DNA of 53,579 bases from a virus (IMGVR_UViG_3300046522_000740:1-53579), one strand, 5' to 3'. Counted from the first letter of the stretch, positions 8,005-15,791 are shown. The notes: a model not told the origin generated them from the sequence alone. Program-made: numbers and translations.

Positions 8005-8500
8005 CTTCATCACCCGGATCCTGCTGAATCATCAGCATGCTCTTCCGGTCGAAGGCCAGGGCCAGGCGCGGGGATATGCTGATCTGATGCCGCGGCGGTG
8101 TGATGAACTTGGCGGCGTGCTTCTCTCCCAGTGAGCGGATGCCGTGGATCAGGGCCTCCATCAGCCGCCCCGCGTTCAGATCTGCCCATCCGCAGATCGC
8201 GGCCAGGTGCTGGGAAGTACGTAGACGAGCGTTCAGACGTAGCACCTCACTGCGCGCCACATCTCGGTTAGCCTCGATTTCGTGGCGCGCGATCCGGAAC
8301 AGTGCGTGATGCCCGAGCGCCTCGATGTGATGAATCATCAGCGTCATAGCCTCGCCCTGCTCCTCGATGTCGGCCCATTCCATCAGTTCCAGCAGGGCCT
8401 GCTTAGTCCCTGGTCGAACCTTCAAGCGCAGATCTTCTTCCAGCAGGCGCTCGGCCTTGGCCCTGCGCTTCTCATCACGCTGCTGCTGCGTCAGAGCCAT
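7991..8500 (-). CDS. Possible tandem ribbon-helix-helix protein
   Basis: 169-aa protein with two similar halves. One is LRLKVRPGTKQALLELMEWADIEEQG followed by LMIHHIEALG. The other is LRLNARLRTSQHLAAICGWADLNAGR followed by ALIHGIRSLG. Each has a short strand followed by two helices, as in ribbon-helix-helix DNA-binding units, so this may be a single-chain pseudo-dimer. ATG 8500 is chosen because GAGG lies just upstream; 8503 and 8512 are alternatives. It overlaps the 3' end of the upstream gene. DNA binding is inferred. Confidence 0.7.
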   Translation of the reverse strand: MALTQQQRDEKRRAKAERLLEEDLRLKVRPGTKQALLELMEWADIEEQGEAMTLMIHHIEALGHHALFRIARHEIEANRDVARSEVLRLNARLRTSQHLAAICGWADLNAGRLMEALIHGIRSLGEKHAAKFITPPRHQISISPRLALAFDRKSMLMIQQDPGDEVIAP

Positions 8501-8840
8501 CATCGCCTCCATTGCGCACGAAGGTGGTACCCGGCCCGATGTCGAGCAGGTCGCACACCCGGTTGATGATCTTGAGCGCTGCAGCAAACACCTTGGCGTC
8601 GTCCGGCTCGCGGGCCAGGCGCTTCATGTTGGGTTGATGCTCCAGACAGACCTTGTCGACCAGGCGGCGGGCCAGCCTGCGCAGGTGGTCGGCGCTGTCG
8701 TGTACGCGCAGGCTGAGCGCAAAGGCCAAGGCCACATCGTCAGGCCGGTACTGGCCGCCGCTGCGGGTGTTGTACAGCTTCTTCACTGGCCGATTCATCC
8801 AGGCCGGCAGGGTTACGACTCCAGAGGGTGCTTTCTGCAT
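8475..8840 (-). CDS. Hypothetical phage protein
   Basis: 121-aa protein with GGAG 7 bases before ATG 8840. It has a helical middle (DDVALAFALSLRVHDSADHLRRLARRLVDK) and a Gly/Asp/Ala-rich tail. It overlaps the next gene by about 26 bases, indicating coupled expression in the early operon. No function recognised. Confidence 0.7.
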   Translation of the reverse strand: MQKAPSGVVTLPAWMNRPVKKLYNTRSGGQYRPDDVALAFALSLRVHDSADHLRRLARRLVDKVCLEHQPNMKRLAREPDDAKVFAAALKIINRVCDLLDIGPGTTFVRNGGDDGSDAAAA

Positions 8841-8912
8841 GTCTGTGCTCCGAGAGGCCGCTTGGCGGCAGGTGGAACTGTTCTTGCCGCCGGCGCTGGC
8901 GGACCTGATTTT

Positions 8913-9431
8913 TCAAACTGGCCCGTCGCATCGCTTCCCCTCAACCTTCGGGTATTCGACGCCGAATAGGTGGATGACCCGGCAGAATTTGCGGTCAGAG
9001 ATGCCCAGCTTGGCCTTGGCCTGGGCTCGGTTTAGGCCTGCATCACGAAGCTCGGCGATCTTGGCGGCAAGAGCTTTGTCCTCGGCGGGGTCTGCATAGG
9101 CCCTGTTCTTTTCGCCACGGAAACGGCGAGGGTCGGGCTGGAACGCAAACCCTCCGTCCTGGGCGGCGCGGTACAGCGTTGTTTGTGCCAGACCGGTTCG
9201 CTCCATAGCTTGGGCGTAGGTCATGGTCTTGGCCATTTCCCGAAGCTCGGCCAGCTGCTTCTGCCGTTTCAGGGCCTTCTGGCTCGGCGGCTTTGGCTGG
9301 GTAGCTCGTACCTGTTCAAGGTCGCGGTGTGGGCGGTGCGGTGCGTACTGGAAGCCGTCGAGAACGATGATGCTGCCTCCAGAGGCCAAGAAGGCCGCTT
9401 GTGCGGCCTCCAGGTCGATTGATGGGTTCAT
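8913..9431 (-). CDS. Phage regulator with two helix-turn-helix-like segments
   Basis: 172-aa basic protein with two HTH-like stretches: MTYAQAMERTGLAQTTLYRAA (about 70-90) and LNRAQAKAKLGISDRKFCRVI (about 138-158). It is ATGA-coupled to the upstream exonuclease gene, with GGAGGC before ATG 9431. A DNA-binding regulatory role is likely from the motifs; the target is not visible. The longer reading to 9707 lies inside the exonuclease gene and is rejected. Confidence 0.72.
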   Translation of the reverse strand: MNPSIDLEAAQAAFLASGGSIIVLDGFQYAPHRPHRDLEQVRATQPKPPSQKALKRQKQLAELREMAKTMTYAQAMERTGLAQTTLYRAAQDGGFAFQPDPRRFRGEKNRAYADPAEDKALAAKIAELRDAGLNRAQAKAKLGISDRKFCRVIHLFGVEYPKVEGKRCDGPV

Positions 9432-10057
9432 GCTGCCTCCTTCATCCGCTCGCGCATTTCCTTCTCCAGGTCGCCGAGCTCTTCCAGAAACGCCTTGATC
9501 TCGGCCTCCATTTCGCGGATGCGCTTGAAATCTCGCTCGAAGCGGTGGCACACGTACTGCAGTTGCTCGGGCAGCCTGTCGTCGTAGCTGACGAAGTCTG
9601 CCCAGGACCTGCCGGTGCAGGCCATCTGGGCGAGCATCTGCCACTCGTACTGCGGGTCGTGCCGTTCGGACTGCATTGTGGCGATGTGGGTGGCTGTGTT
9701 CGGGCACTTGATCTCCAACACACCATCATCACCGACCAGACCGTCCGGCGAAGCGCCGAAGCCCGGAATGGTCGGGTGCATGACCAGTCCGGTTTCAGCC
9801 ACCATCAGGCCCTTGTCAGCCTCGTAGGCCATGCACGCAAAAGGCTCAAGTTCTACGCCGCGCTGCACTGCAGCATTGCGGGAAAGGTCGGCGCCGCCCG
9901 ATTGACCGGTGAGGCGCTCACACAGAAGCTCCATCATGTAGTTCTTCCGGGTAGCTGACGGCGCGCCGCCACGGCCGCTGGCCATCACGTCTTTAACTCG
10001 GCTGGCGGTCACGCACCCAAGGCGTGCCGCGAACCATTCAGCGCTACGCTGCTCCAT
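9428..10057 (-). CDS. YqaJ/lambda-Exo family exonuclease
   Basis: 209-aa 5'-3' double-strand exonuclease that would create 3' single-strand tails for the RecT-like partner upstream. The N-terminus has RSAEWFAARLGCVTASR. The metal site is GASPDGLVGDDGVLEIKCP with D105, E115 and K117, and GVELEPFA is an upstream conserved block. A C-terminal coiled coil follows. AGGAGG precedes ATG 10057. It overlaps recT by 14 bases, so the pair forms a Red-type recombination module. Confidence 0.93.
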   Translation of the reverse strand: MEQRSAEWFAARLGCVTASRVKDVMASGRGGAPSATRKNYMMELLCERLTGQSGGADLSRNAAVQRGVELEPFACMAYEADKGLMVAETGLVMHPTIPGFGASPDGLVGDDGVLEIKCPNTATHIATMQSERHDPQYEWQMLAQMACTGRSWADFVSYDDRLPEQLQYVCHRFERDFKRIREMEAEIKAFLEELGDLEKEMRERMKEAA

Positions 10058-10988
10058 CTAACACCTCCTCAGATTCGCCATCGATGGGCGCCGATTCTGC
10101 CTTGATGGCATCGGCGCGCTTTGTGACCTCGGCCTTGAATCGGGCATGGCCTGTCGCGTCCTTGGTCTGCCTCATTGCTGCGGTTCCCTGCTGGTACACG
10201 TCGGTCAGTGCCTCCAGGCTCCCGGCCTTCTGTGCCAGCGAGATCCAGTTGTTCACCATCTCTGGGTCGGTAGGCGCCGAGCCAGCCACGCTGGCCAGGC
10301 CCTCGCCGCCATCGGTGTTCAAGTGGTGAATGGCTTGCTCCAGGCGCTCGGTCTTTGGCCAGTATTTGTAACCGCGTTTCACCACGGTCTTCTTGGCCAT
10401 CTCGCCCGGGTCGGTGACCCATGGGCAGGACTTGTTCTTGCTGACCCAGGCCTTCCAGGCACTGGAACGATCGCGAATCGCATTCACGTCCTCCATGCTC
10501 ATGGTCTCGGTGAGGTAATCGCCGTCTGCAGTCTTCACGACCACGTATACGCCGATCACTTCGCCGCGGTCTTTGGCGAACGGGTTGTAGGAGTGGGTGG
10601 GTGGCTTATCGAAACCGTTCAGGCTGAAGGCATCGGCGGCGTACACCAGCTCAGCCTGAGCCCAACGGATGGCGCCGGTCGACATGGCCAGGTCCATCAA
10701 ACCGATGTAGCTGATGTCCAAGCAGATGCGGCCGTCGCGCGGAACCAAGTAGGCCTGCTTCTTGGCCGGATTCAGGCTGATGCCGATGGCGGCGATGTTG
10801 GTTATCGCGTTAGCCACCGACTGCCGATTCTGCATTGCAATCTTGGTGGCGTACTCGCTCGAGGTGATCACCTGTATGGCGAATTCAGCCTCACGCTCGA
10901 AGTTCAGCGAGCGGTCGGTCAGCACGTTGGCGAACTGGTTCCGCTGCGCGTAAATGTCCTGCGAGATAATGGCTACTGCTTGGCTCAT
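10044..10988 (-). CDS. recT: RecT-family single-strand annealing protein
   Basis: 314-aa recombinase that anneals complementary single strands made by the adjacent exonuclease. The family core is clear: NAITNIAAIGISLNPAKKQAYLVPRDG, LDISYIGLMDLA, then ARGEVIGVY-like and MAKKTVVKRGYKYWPKTERL segments. The C-terminus is acidic and variable. GAGG precedes ATG 10988. With the Exo gene it supports phage recombination and replication during the lytic cycle. Confidence 0.95.
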   Translation of the reverse strand: MSQAVAIISQDIYAQRNQFANVLTDRSLNFEREAEFAIQVITSSEYATKIAMQNRQSVANAITNIAAIGISLNPAKKQAYLVPRDGRICLDISYIGLMDLAMSTGAIRWAQAELVYAADAFSLNGFDKPPTHSYNPFAKDRGEVIGVYVVVKTADGDYLTETMSMEDVNAIRDRSSAWKAWVSKNKSCPWVTDPGEMAKKTVVKRGYKYWPKTERLEQAIHHLNTDGGEGLASVAGSAPTDPEMVNNWISLAQKAGSLEALTDVYQQGTAAMRQTKDATGHARFKAEVTKRADAIKAESAPIDGESEEVLDGAA

Positions 10989-10995
10989 GGCGACC

Positions 10996-12120
10996 TCAGT
11001 AGGAGATGGCGATATTCGGGATCTTGCGCTGAGCGATTAGCTTGACCGCCTGCTTGGCGCAAGACTCAGGCATGCCCTCGGCCATAAAAGCTTCAAGAGC
11101 AGCACGGTTGATGCTGCGGCGGTGCGCTTCGTCGCGCTCGCGGGCTTCTTGCTGGCGCACGATCTCGGCGGCAGCTGCATCGGCGCGGCGGCGTTCTTCC
11201 TGGCGCGCCTGCTCGGTTGCCTCCTCTTGCCGTCGAGCGGCGTCCTGGCGCTCCTGCTCCATCCGCTGCTCGGCGGCAACGCGGTCGGCCTCGGCCTGAA
11301 TGCGAGCGCGCTCGGCTTGTTCGGCCTGCAGCTTGAGTTGCAGGCGCTGGTTCTCGGCTTCGCGCTCTTGCGCGGCCGCCTGGTCGATAAGATCCTGCTC
11401 GCGCTTGGCAGCTGCGTCGCGCTCGGCTTGCTGCTCCTGAGCCACGCGCTGGCGCTCAGCCTCGACAGCGGCTTCTTGTGCCAGGCGAATGCGGTCTTGC
11501 TCGGCGCGCTCTTCTGCTTCGCGGCGCAGGCGGGCCAGTTCGGCCTGTTCGGCTTCGTACTTCTGTTTTGCCGCCAAGGCTTCGCGCAGCGCGGCAAGTA
11601 CCTGATCTTTAGCCTGGCCAGCCTCGGCTGCGAACTCTTCCCAGGATTCATCCAGGGGGACGGCCTCTACTCTGGCAATGCTGCTCATTAACTCATCGCT
11701 GCTGAGGGAGCCGAGATCAGAGGCTTCTGCACGAAGGCCAAGCATTCGCATCTCATGGCCTTTAACTCGCTCGGCCTCAGCCTGCTCCCACTCGGTGAGC
11801 GGTCGGCGCGTCTCATCCCGCAGTGTGTCCATCTTGGTCACGAAGTCGCGAAGCTCGGCCTCGACCACCTTCGGCATTTCCTTCAGGCGGCGCAGGTAGT
11901 CGCGGCCCGGCTTCTCGACAGCGGTCTTCGACTTGCTGACCTTGGCGGCCAGGCTGGCGATGCGTTCGCGGCCCTTGCGGGTGGTGAGGTCGGGCACTTC
12001 GCCTTCGACCTCGATCTTCACCAGGTCGATGAATTGCTTCAGGCCACCGGCCACGTAGATGGCTGGAGCGTTCTCTTCGCTGATCTGCTCGATCGTGATC
12101 AGTTGCTGTTCTGCGGACAT
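10996..12120 (-). CDS. Long coiled-coil phage protein
   Basis: 374-aa protein whose residues about 165-340 form an almost unbroken charged coiled coil (repeated EQAERARIQAEADRVAAEQ-type segments). It has a globular N-terminus (LKQFIDLVKIEVEGEVPDL) and a C-terminal cap (EGMPESCAKQAVKLIAQRKIPNIAIS). ATG 12120 has GGGAG six bases upstream; the ATG at 12138 is weaker. Such proteins lie beside recT in many Pseudomonas prophages, and a recombination or scaffolding role is possible but unproven. Confidence 0.82.
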   Translation of the reverse strand: MSAEQQLITIEQISEENAPAIYVAGGLKQFIDLVKIEVEGEVPDLTTRKGRERIASLAAKVSKSKTAVEKPGRDYLRRLKEMPKVVEAELRDFVTKMDTLRDETRRPLTEWEQAEAERVKGHEMRMLGLRAEASDLGSLSSDELMSSIARVEAVPLDESWEEFAAEAGQAKDQVLAALREALAAKQKYEAEQAELARLRREAEERAEQDRIRLAQEAAVEAERQRVAQEQQAERDAAAKREQDLIDQAAAQEREAENQRLQLKLQAEQAERARIQAEADRVAAEQRMEQERQDAARRQEEATEQARQEERRRADAAAAEIVRQQEARERDEAHRRSINRAALEAFMAEGMPESCAKQAVKLIAQRKIPNIAISY

Positions 12121-12164
12121 GCGAAACTCCCGCGCCATCCATGCGGTGGGCGCTGATTATGTGG

Positions 12165-12281
12165 TTACTGGGTGATGGTGCCGGCCAGGGCGCTCAGGAG
12201 GAGCCAGCCGGTGCAGAAGGTGAGGGCGATGAAGGAGCCGCGCAAAGTTGCGATGCGGCGGGCTCGCTGGTAGCTGGTCAT
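12165..12281 (-). CDS. Very small membrane protein
   Basis: 38-aa protein with a basic start (MTSYQRARRIATLRG) and a single membrane span (SFIALTFCTGWLLLSALAG). GGAG precedes ATG 12281, which overlaps the upstream stop by four bases. Coupling on the 5' side and the clean TM pattern support it. Function unknown. Confidence 0.55.
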   Translation of the reverse strand: MTSYQRARRIATLRGSFIALTFCTGWLLLSALAGTITQ

Positions 12282-12481
12282 CCAGAGCTCCCCATCATGT
12301 CGTCGCCAGCGCACTGACCGTTGCAGTCGATATCCCCGCAATCTGAACATGCGTCTTCGGAGCACTCATCACGCTGGCAATTCTGGCCGCCGCAGTGCGG
12401 GCATTTAGTTCCTGTTAGATTTCCGTAGGGGCCAACCCAGTGGATCCCGATACGGTTGCAGTTTCCGCAAACCATGGTCAT
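12278..12481 (-). CDS. Cysteine-rich zinc-binding-like protein
   Basis: 67-aa protein with at least ten cysteines: CGNCNR near the start, CPHCGGQNC in the middle, then CSEDACSDCGDIDCNGQC. The first four make a plausible zinc ribbon; the second cluster may bind another metal. It is ATGA-coupled on both sides. A nucleic-acid or protein adaptor role is a guess from the ribbon only. Confidence 0.65.
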   Translation of the reverse strand: MTMVCGNCNRIGIHWVGPYGNLTGTKCPHCGGQNCQRDECSEDACSDCGDIDCNGQCAGDDMMGSSG

Positions 12482-12648
12482 GGCGCCGGCCTCACTGCGA
12501 TCTGTCCGGCCTTGAGCGCGGCGACGATCTCCGGGGGCAGTTTCTGCGCTGGCCACTCACGAGGAAGGCCAGCGCCGATGATCGCCAGGCTGCGCTCGAT
12601 CTGCTCAAGCTGCTCGTCAATCAGGGATTTAACCGGTGCCGTACTCAT
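12478..12648 (-). CDS. Small phage protein, function unknown
   Basis: 56-aa protein starting MSTAPVKSLIDEQLEQIERS and ending IAVRPAP. The ATG at 12648 has GGAGG five bases upstream and overlaps the upstream stop, and its own stop overlaps the ATG of the Cys-rich gene. This perfect coupling in a row of tiny genes is the main support. An amphipathic helix is likely in the first 25 residues. Confidence 0.65.
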   Translation of the reverse strand: MSTAPVKSLIDEQLEQIERSLAIIGAGLPREWPAQKLPPEIVAALKAGQIAVRPAP

Positions 12649-12839
12649 GCAACCTCCTTGCGCCCATCAACGATCTTGTTGAGGCGCCCGCAGTAGTGGT
12701 TGAACTCTTCGATGGTGATGCGCTGGTCGGCCAGCATTTCGGTGAGGAGCTTGAGGACCATGGCCTGCCAGGACAGTGGCGTCTCAGGGTGAGCCATGGC
12801 CTCAAGCTCTTCGTCGATCAGTACGTGAGGGCTTTTCAT
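12645..12839 (-). CDS. Small phage protein, function unknown
   Basis: 64-aa mostly helical protein (MAMVLKLLTEMLADQRITIEEFNHYCGRLNKI-like central part). GGAGG precedes ATG 12839 and both ends overlap neighbouring genes by four bases. No recognised domain. Confidence 0.65.
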   Translation of the reverse strand: MKSPHVLIDEELEAMAHPETPLSWQAMVLKLLTEMLADQRITIEEFNHYCGRLNKIVDGRKEVA

Positions 12840-13252
12840 TGAGCCTCCTCGGCCTGGGCCAGCACCCCTTCTTTGGCGAAGGGGGTGAGCAGCTGGCGTG
12901 CGATCTCTTCCAGCGCTGCCTCGGGGCTGGCGACGCTCATGATCTCGTCGGCTGCTGCCTTTGCGTCGCTGGTGACCTTGGAGCGTGCCGCCAGGACCAG
13001 CCGGCCCAGCACCGAACCGCTGACCTCTGGCAAGCCAAGCTGGCCCATCACGAACTCATCCACCGCCTGGGCGAAGCGCTCGAAGGTGACACCCTGTTTC
13101 GGGCGCATCCGGCGCTGGAAGACCACATCACGGCGCGCCATCAGCTCAGCGATGCCGTCGTCGATCCAAGTGGATTCCGCGTCGGCTACTTCGCTCACCG
13201 CCGGCGGCATCCGGTTGTCGTACTCAAACTGTGCTGCTCGAAGTGCGCCCAT
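12836..13252 (-). CDS. Hypothetical phage protein
   Basis: 138-aa soluble, helix-rich protein (PKQGVTFERFAQAVDEFV, then SPEAALEEIARQLLTPFAKEG). GGAGG lies five bases before ATG 13252. It is coupled to the downstream gene by an ATGA overlap. No function recognised. Confidence 0.7.
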   Translation of the reverse strand: MGALRAAQFEYDNRMPPAVSEVADAESTWIDDGIAELMARRDVVFQRRMRPKQGVTFERFAQAVDEFVMGQLGLPEVSGSVLGRLVLAARSKVTSDAKAAADEIMSVASPEAALEEIARQLLTPFAKEGVLAQAEEAQ

Positions 13253-13273
13253 GGTCGCCTCCAGGTGGTGGGT

Positions 13274-13687
13274 TCAGTCGGTGTATGCGATGTACTTGAA
13301 GCGGCCATTGCCGAATTGCTCGAAGCGGCCGCCGAAGGTGCCAATGACCTCGCGCTCAACCTCCTCGCGGGTCATGTGCGGTGGATATACCCCTTCCTTG
13401 ATCATCGAGAAGTGGGTGTGAGGCACGAACCGCCAATCGACCTTGCTAGGGTCCAGCGGGCGCGGCTCTGGCGGCTGCCATGGCTTGCCCTTGTATGCCT
13501 CAGGCGCTGGCGGCGGGTCTTCCGACTCTTCCCAGCCACAAGCCTCGCAGTAGCCGCGTGGCGCGGTGCATGCCCCGCAGGGTGGGTTGATATGGCAGCT
13601 GCAGTTCTGCACATCGTGCGATTCGATGACGCCCTCGCAGCCGTCACGGCCGCAGGTATCGCCCTCGCAATATCCGAGTTCGCTCAT
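13274..13687 (-). CDS. Cysteine-rich putative metal-binding protein
   Basis: 137-aa protein with a cysteine-rich N-terminal half: CEGDTCGRDGCEG, then CSCHINPPCGACTAPRGYC and CEACGWEE, followed by a Pro-rich linker and a C-terminal domain (MTREEVEREVIGTFGG). The cysteines suggest two zinc sites. Start ATG 13687 is the first that excludes a basic upstream stretch with no coding character; its ribosome site is weak. It lies just downstream of the hairpin-rich segment at 13.7-14.1 kb. Confidence 0.65.
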   Translation of the reverse strand: MSELGYCEGDTCGRDGCEGVIESHDVQNCSCHINPPCGACTAPRGYCEACGWEESEDPPPAPEAYKGKPWQPPEPRPLDPSKVDWRFVPHTHFSMIKEGVYPPHMTREEVEREVIGTFGGRFEQFGNGRFKYIAYTD

Positions 13688-13707
13688 GTTCGTTTGCTCG
13701 CGTGATA

Positions 13708-13781
13708 ACCGCATTGGTCGGGCGCCAGGCGCAGTGACCAAACTGGGCGTGAAAAGCCAGCCTGGCACCCGCCAATGCGGT
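13708..13781. repeat. Long imperfect hairpin in non-coding DNA
   Basis: The left arm, beginning ACCGCATTGG then GGGCGCCAGGC (13708-13730), pairs with the right arm GCCTGGCACCC then GCCAATGCGGT (13760-13781). The stem is about 21 bp with one bulge and one G-T type mismatch, and the loop is 29 bases. It lies in the 5' region of the Cys-rich gene at 13274. There is no T-run, so it is not a simple terminator. Confidence 0.8.
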
Positions 13782-13940
13782 CGAAGTGAAGGGAATGGGT
13801 GCAGGCGCCCGGAGCTGCCCGGGAAGCATCTGGTCTGGCCGGGTAGGCCCCGGATTCGCCTGCGTGTACGTCGATTAATGTTTACTGCAGTGAGCATTAA
13901 CCTGCATAAGACTCACGTCGATGAGCTTTAAATCGATGAA

Positions 13941-14073
13941 GGCTGCATCGGAGTGTGATCTGGCCGGCGCTGATCTCCGGCATTGGCGCCTAACTCGATA
14001 TGCCTCAGTAGCTGCCAAACGAGGTTCGATTTGCGCATCAGCCTGCGCATTCAGATCACACTCCGATGCAGCC
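13941..14073. repeat. Perfect 22-bp inverted repeat around 89 bp
   Basis: The arm starting GGCTGCATCGG at 13941-13962 is the exact reverse complement of 14052-14073. The 89-base interior has its own short repeats (TGCGCA twice). No protein is supported: the minus-strand frame across it has no ribosome site and no protein-like composition. It could be a mobile palindromic unit, a transcribed RNA stem or a protein-binding pair. The rest of 13690-14194 holds further short GC stems (near 13802 and 13831) but no gene. Confidence 0.85.
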
Positions 14074-14194
14074 TGCGATGGGGAGCAGGGCGTCTGAGTA
14101 GACTTTTCCTGAGAGTGACGGCGGGCATGAAGCATTGAAATGTCATGATGGCACTGTGATACTTAGCTGCTATCAATCACAGGAGCATTACAAA

Positions 14195-14455
14195 ATGGAT
14201 TTGATGCATGGCCTCTGTCATGACGAGTTCATAGCGGCAATTACTCACCTTGAGGAAATGGCGAGCCATCCAGCTGCTGCCGGAATTTGTCGTCAAATTC
14301 TGGCCTTAGGACTAGAAAGCCTGAGCAGAGCTCAGCTTGAGGTTTATAAGGCGTATATCTGGCCAAATTTAGTGGAAAAGTGCGCTACCTGCCCTACCTT
14401 GGTGCCTGCGGGATTTGATTACTGCCCTGTGTGTGCGATTGAGTACGCCGGGTAA
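14195..14455 (+). CDS. Small protein with C-terminal zinc ribbon
   Basis: 86-aa protein from ATG 14195 (AGGAG about 9 bases upstream). The N-terminal part is helical (DEFIAAITHLEEMA), and the C-terminus has paired CATC and CPVC knuckles that should bind zinc. It is on the plus strand, opposite the early operon, like several other accessory-looking genes here. An upstream ATG at 14135 has no ribosome site. Function unknown. Confidence 0.6.
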   Translation: MDLMHGLCHDEFIAAITHLEEMASHPAAAGICRQILALGLESLSRAQLEVYKAYIWPNLVEKCATCPTLVPAGFDYCPVCAIEYAG

Positions 14456-14574
14456 TCTATTGTCCACTGATGCGCGTAGGTGACATGGCTGCCGTCCGGG
14501 CTTCGGTCACCTGCTCCCATTCACGGGCATCGGGCAGTTTTCGTCAGGCTGACGTGGCGCTGGTTGTTCCTAAA

Positions 14575-14853
14575 TCACCGCCATGGGTAACCTGGGTAAG
14601 GCTCTCCAGAAAGGCGGTATTGAGCTTGTTCTCCAAGCTTTTCCCAGAGCTTTTTGAGCCGCATCCTGCCAGCCTTTGTTTGCTGATCAGGAATGACAGT
14701 TTTTGCAAGCTTCAGCCCGCATTCATCGCTACAACAGGCAAAGCTGTGACCCCATGTGGAGCTCGTCATCCTTGCTCCGCCCCATGCATCCTGAGCGTCT
14801 TTCGCTCCGCATTGAGGGCAGTCATGCGCCAGAAGGTACTGTCTGAATCTCAT
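14575..14853 (-). CDS. Small protein with possible zinc ribbon
   Basis: 92-aa protein starting MRFRQYLLAHDCPQC, with GAGG 8 bases upstream of ATG 14853. CPQC and CCSDEC pairs separated by about 25 residues could form a zinc ribbon. The C-terminal half is basic (QQTKAGRMRLKKLWEKLGEQ). No known family. It is in the leftward operon, downstream of the candidate PL promoter. Confidence 0.55.
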   Translation of the reverse strand: MRFRQYLLAHDCPQCGAKDAQDAWGGARMTSSTWGHSFACCSDECGLKLAKTVIPDQQTKAGRMRLKKLWEKLGEQAQYRLSGEPYPGYPWR

Positions 14854-14913
14854 AACGCTGGCCTCGGTTGATTTCCCGTCTGGCCCTGTCGCCAAGGCCA
14901 GCCAGTGAAGTCG

Positions 14914-15168
14914 TCATGCTGCGAATAGCTCTTGCTGGGCTGGCTGTGGTGCGCAGCGCCGTAGGCCTGCTGTTACTGCTGACTCAAGCAGGTGAGCGTC
15001 ATGCTCCAGATCTGCACAGCTATCCGAGGCTAGGTTGATGGCCTGACGAAGACCGGCTGCGCGCTCGTGCAGGGCCGGAATCACGATGGATCGCATGTTG
15101 CCAATGGTGCGCAGATCAAGGCTGCAATGCCGGCAAAGCCAGATGTAGTCGAGGATGAATTTCGGCAT
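14914..15168 (-). CDS. Small hypothetical protein
   Basis: 84-aa protein with a CRHC pair near the N-terminus and a helical middle (HERAAGLRQAINLASDSCADLEHDAHLLESAV). GGAG lies about 9 bases before ATG 15168. It is an early-operon gene with no recognised function. The 177 bases between it and the plus-strand GhoS-like gene hold no gene; CCACAGTCGAG occurs twice there (15286 and 15320). Confidence 0.6.
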   Translation of the reverse strand: MPKFILDYIWLCRHCSLDLRTIGNMRSIVIPALHERAAGLRQAINLASDSCADLEHDAHLLESAVTAGLRRCAPQPAQQELFAA

Positions 15169-15345
15169 TTCTATTTTCTCCAGTGGATTCCCCCTGATGC
15201 GCCCCGCTTAAGGCGCACCGGGGAATCGGCTGCGATGTTGTGATTGCCTGTTTTTGCAGGGGCAGGCTCCCTGTTTCCTCGCTTTCCACAGTCGAGGGAA
15301 GCGGGCTAGGATCTTGGATCCACAGTCGAGATAAGGAATATCGGT

Positions 15346-15630
15346 ATGTCGCAGTATTTAGTGCGTGTTGAGCTATTTGGGGCGGACGGGGAAAACTATG
15401 AAATCCTTCATGAAAAAATGAAGCTTCTTGGCTTCTCAAGGACCGTCACTTTCACAGATGGGAAAAAGTATGCGCTTCCAATCGGCACCTACTTCGGCTC
15501 AAACCCATCCAACGCCACGCAAGTTCGCGACGCTGTTCGAAACGCTGCAAACCCACAATCTCCCCACAAGGGAGCTTCTGTTTTTATTTGTCAGTCTGCC
15601 GACTGGTCGGCTTGGCTATACGAAGACTGA
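15346..15630 (+). CDS. GhoS-like (DUF2622) protein
   Basis: 94-aa protein resembling the GhoS/DUF2622 family. It has a YLVRVELFGADGENYEILHEKM start, then GFSRTVTFTDGKKYALPIGTY, and a C-terminal VFICQSADWSAW strand, matching a ferredoxin-like Cas2-type fold. In Escherichia coli, GhoS is an endoribonuclease antitoxin that cleaves ghoT mRNA. No GhoT-like small membrane toxin follows here, so the role may be different or act on another RNA. AAGGA precedes ATG 15346. It lies on the plus strand against the operon and its 3' end overlaps the convergent gene by 40 bases. Confidence 0.7.
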   Translation: MSQYLVRVELFGADGENYEILHEKMKLLGFSRTVTFTDGKKYALPIGTYFGSNPSNATQVRDAVRNAANPQSPHKGASVFICQSADWSAWLYED

Positions 15631-15791
15631 TGCGAACCACAACCCATTGCCTGTCGGCCTTTAGGTATCTCGCTGGCCCAGTAGGCAAGGTGATTTGAAG
15701 CAATGGCGAAGGCTTCATCAAAGCTGATGCCTTCGTCCGTTGCGATCTCTTGAACGATATGGCGGAAGCGTTCAATCTGTTTTTCGTTCAT
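15591..15791 (-). CDS. Small hypothetical protein, first gene after PL leader
   Basis: 66-aa protein starting MNEKQIERFRHIVQEIATDEG, a helical N-terminal half followed by a Ser/Gln-rich tail. It would be the first gene transcribed from the candidate PL promoter, after a leader of about 365 bases, the position of lambda N. It is not obviously N-like, being only weakly basic. Its tail overlaps the convergent GhoS-like gene by 40 bases. Confidence 0.5.
   Translation of the reverse strand: MNEKQIERFRHIVQEIATDEGISFDEAFAIASNHLAYWASEIPKGRQAMGCGSHQSSYSQADQSAD

Noticed and set aside
13941-14073. Retron or diversity-generating element non-coding part
   Set aside because: No reverse transcriptase anywhere in the window.
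13875-14135. 86-codon minus-strand frame across the 22-bp inverted repeat
   Set aside because: No ribosome site, basic and low-complexity translation, and it exists only because the repeat is free of stops in that frame.
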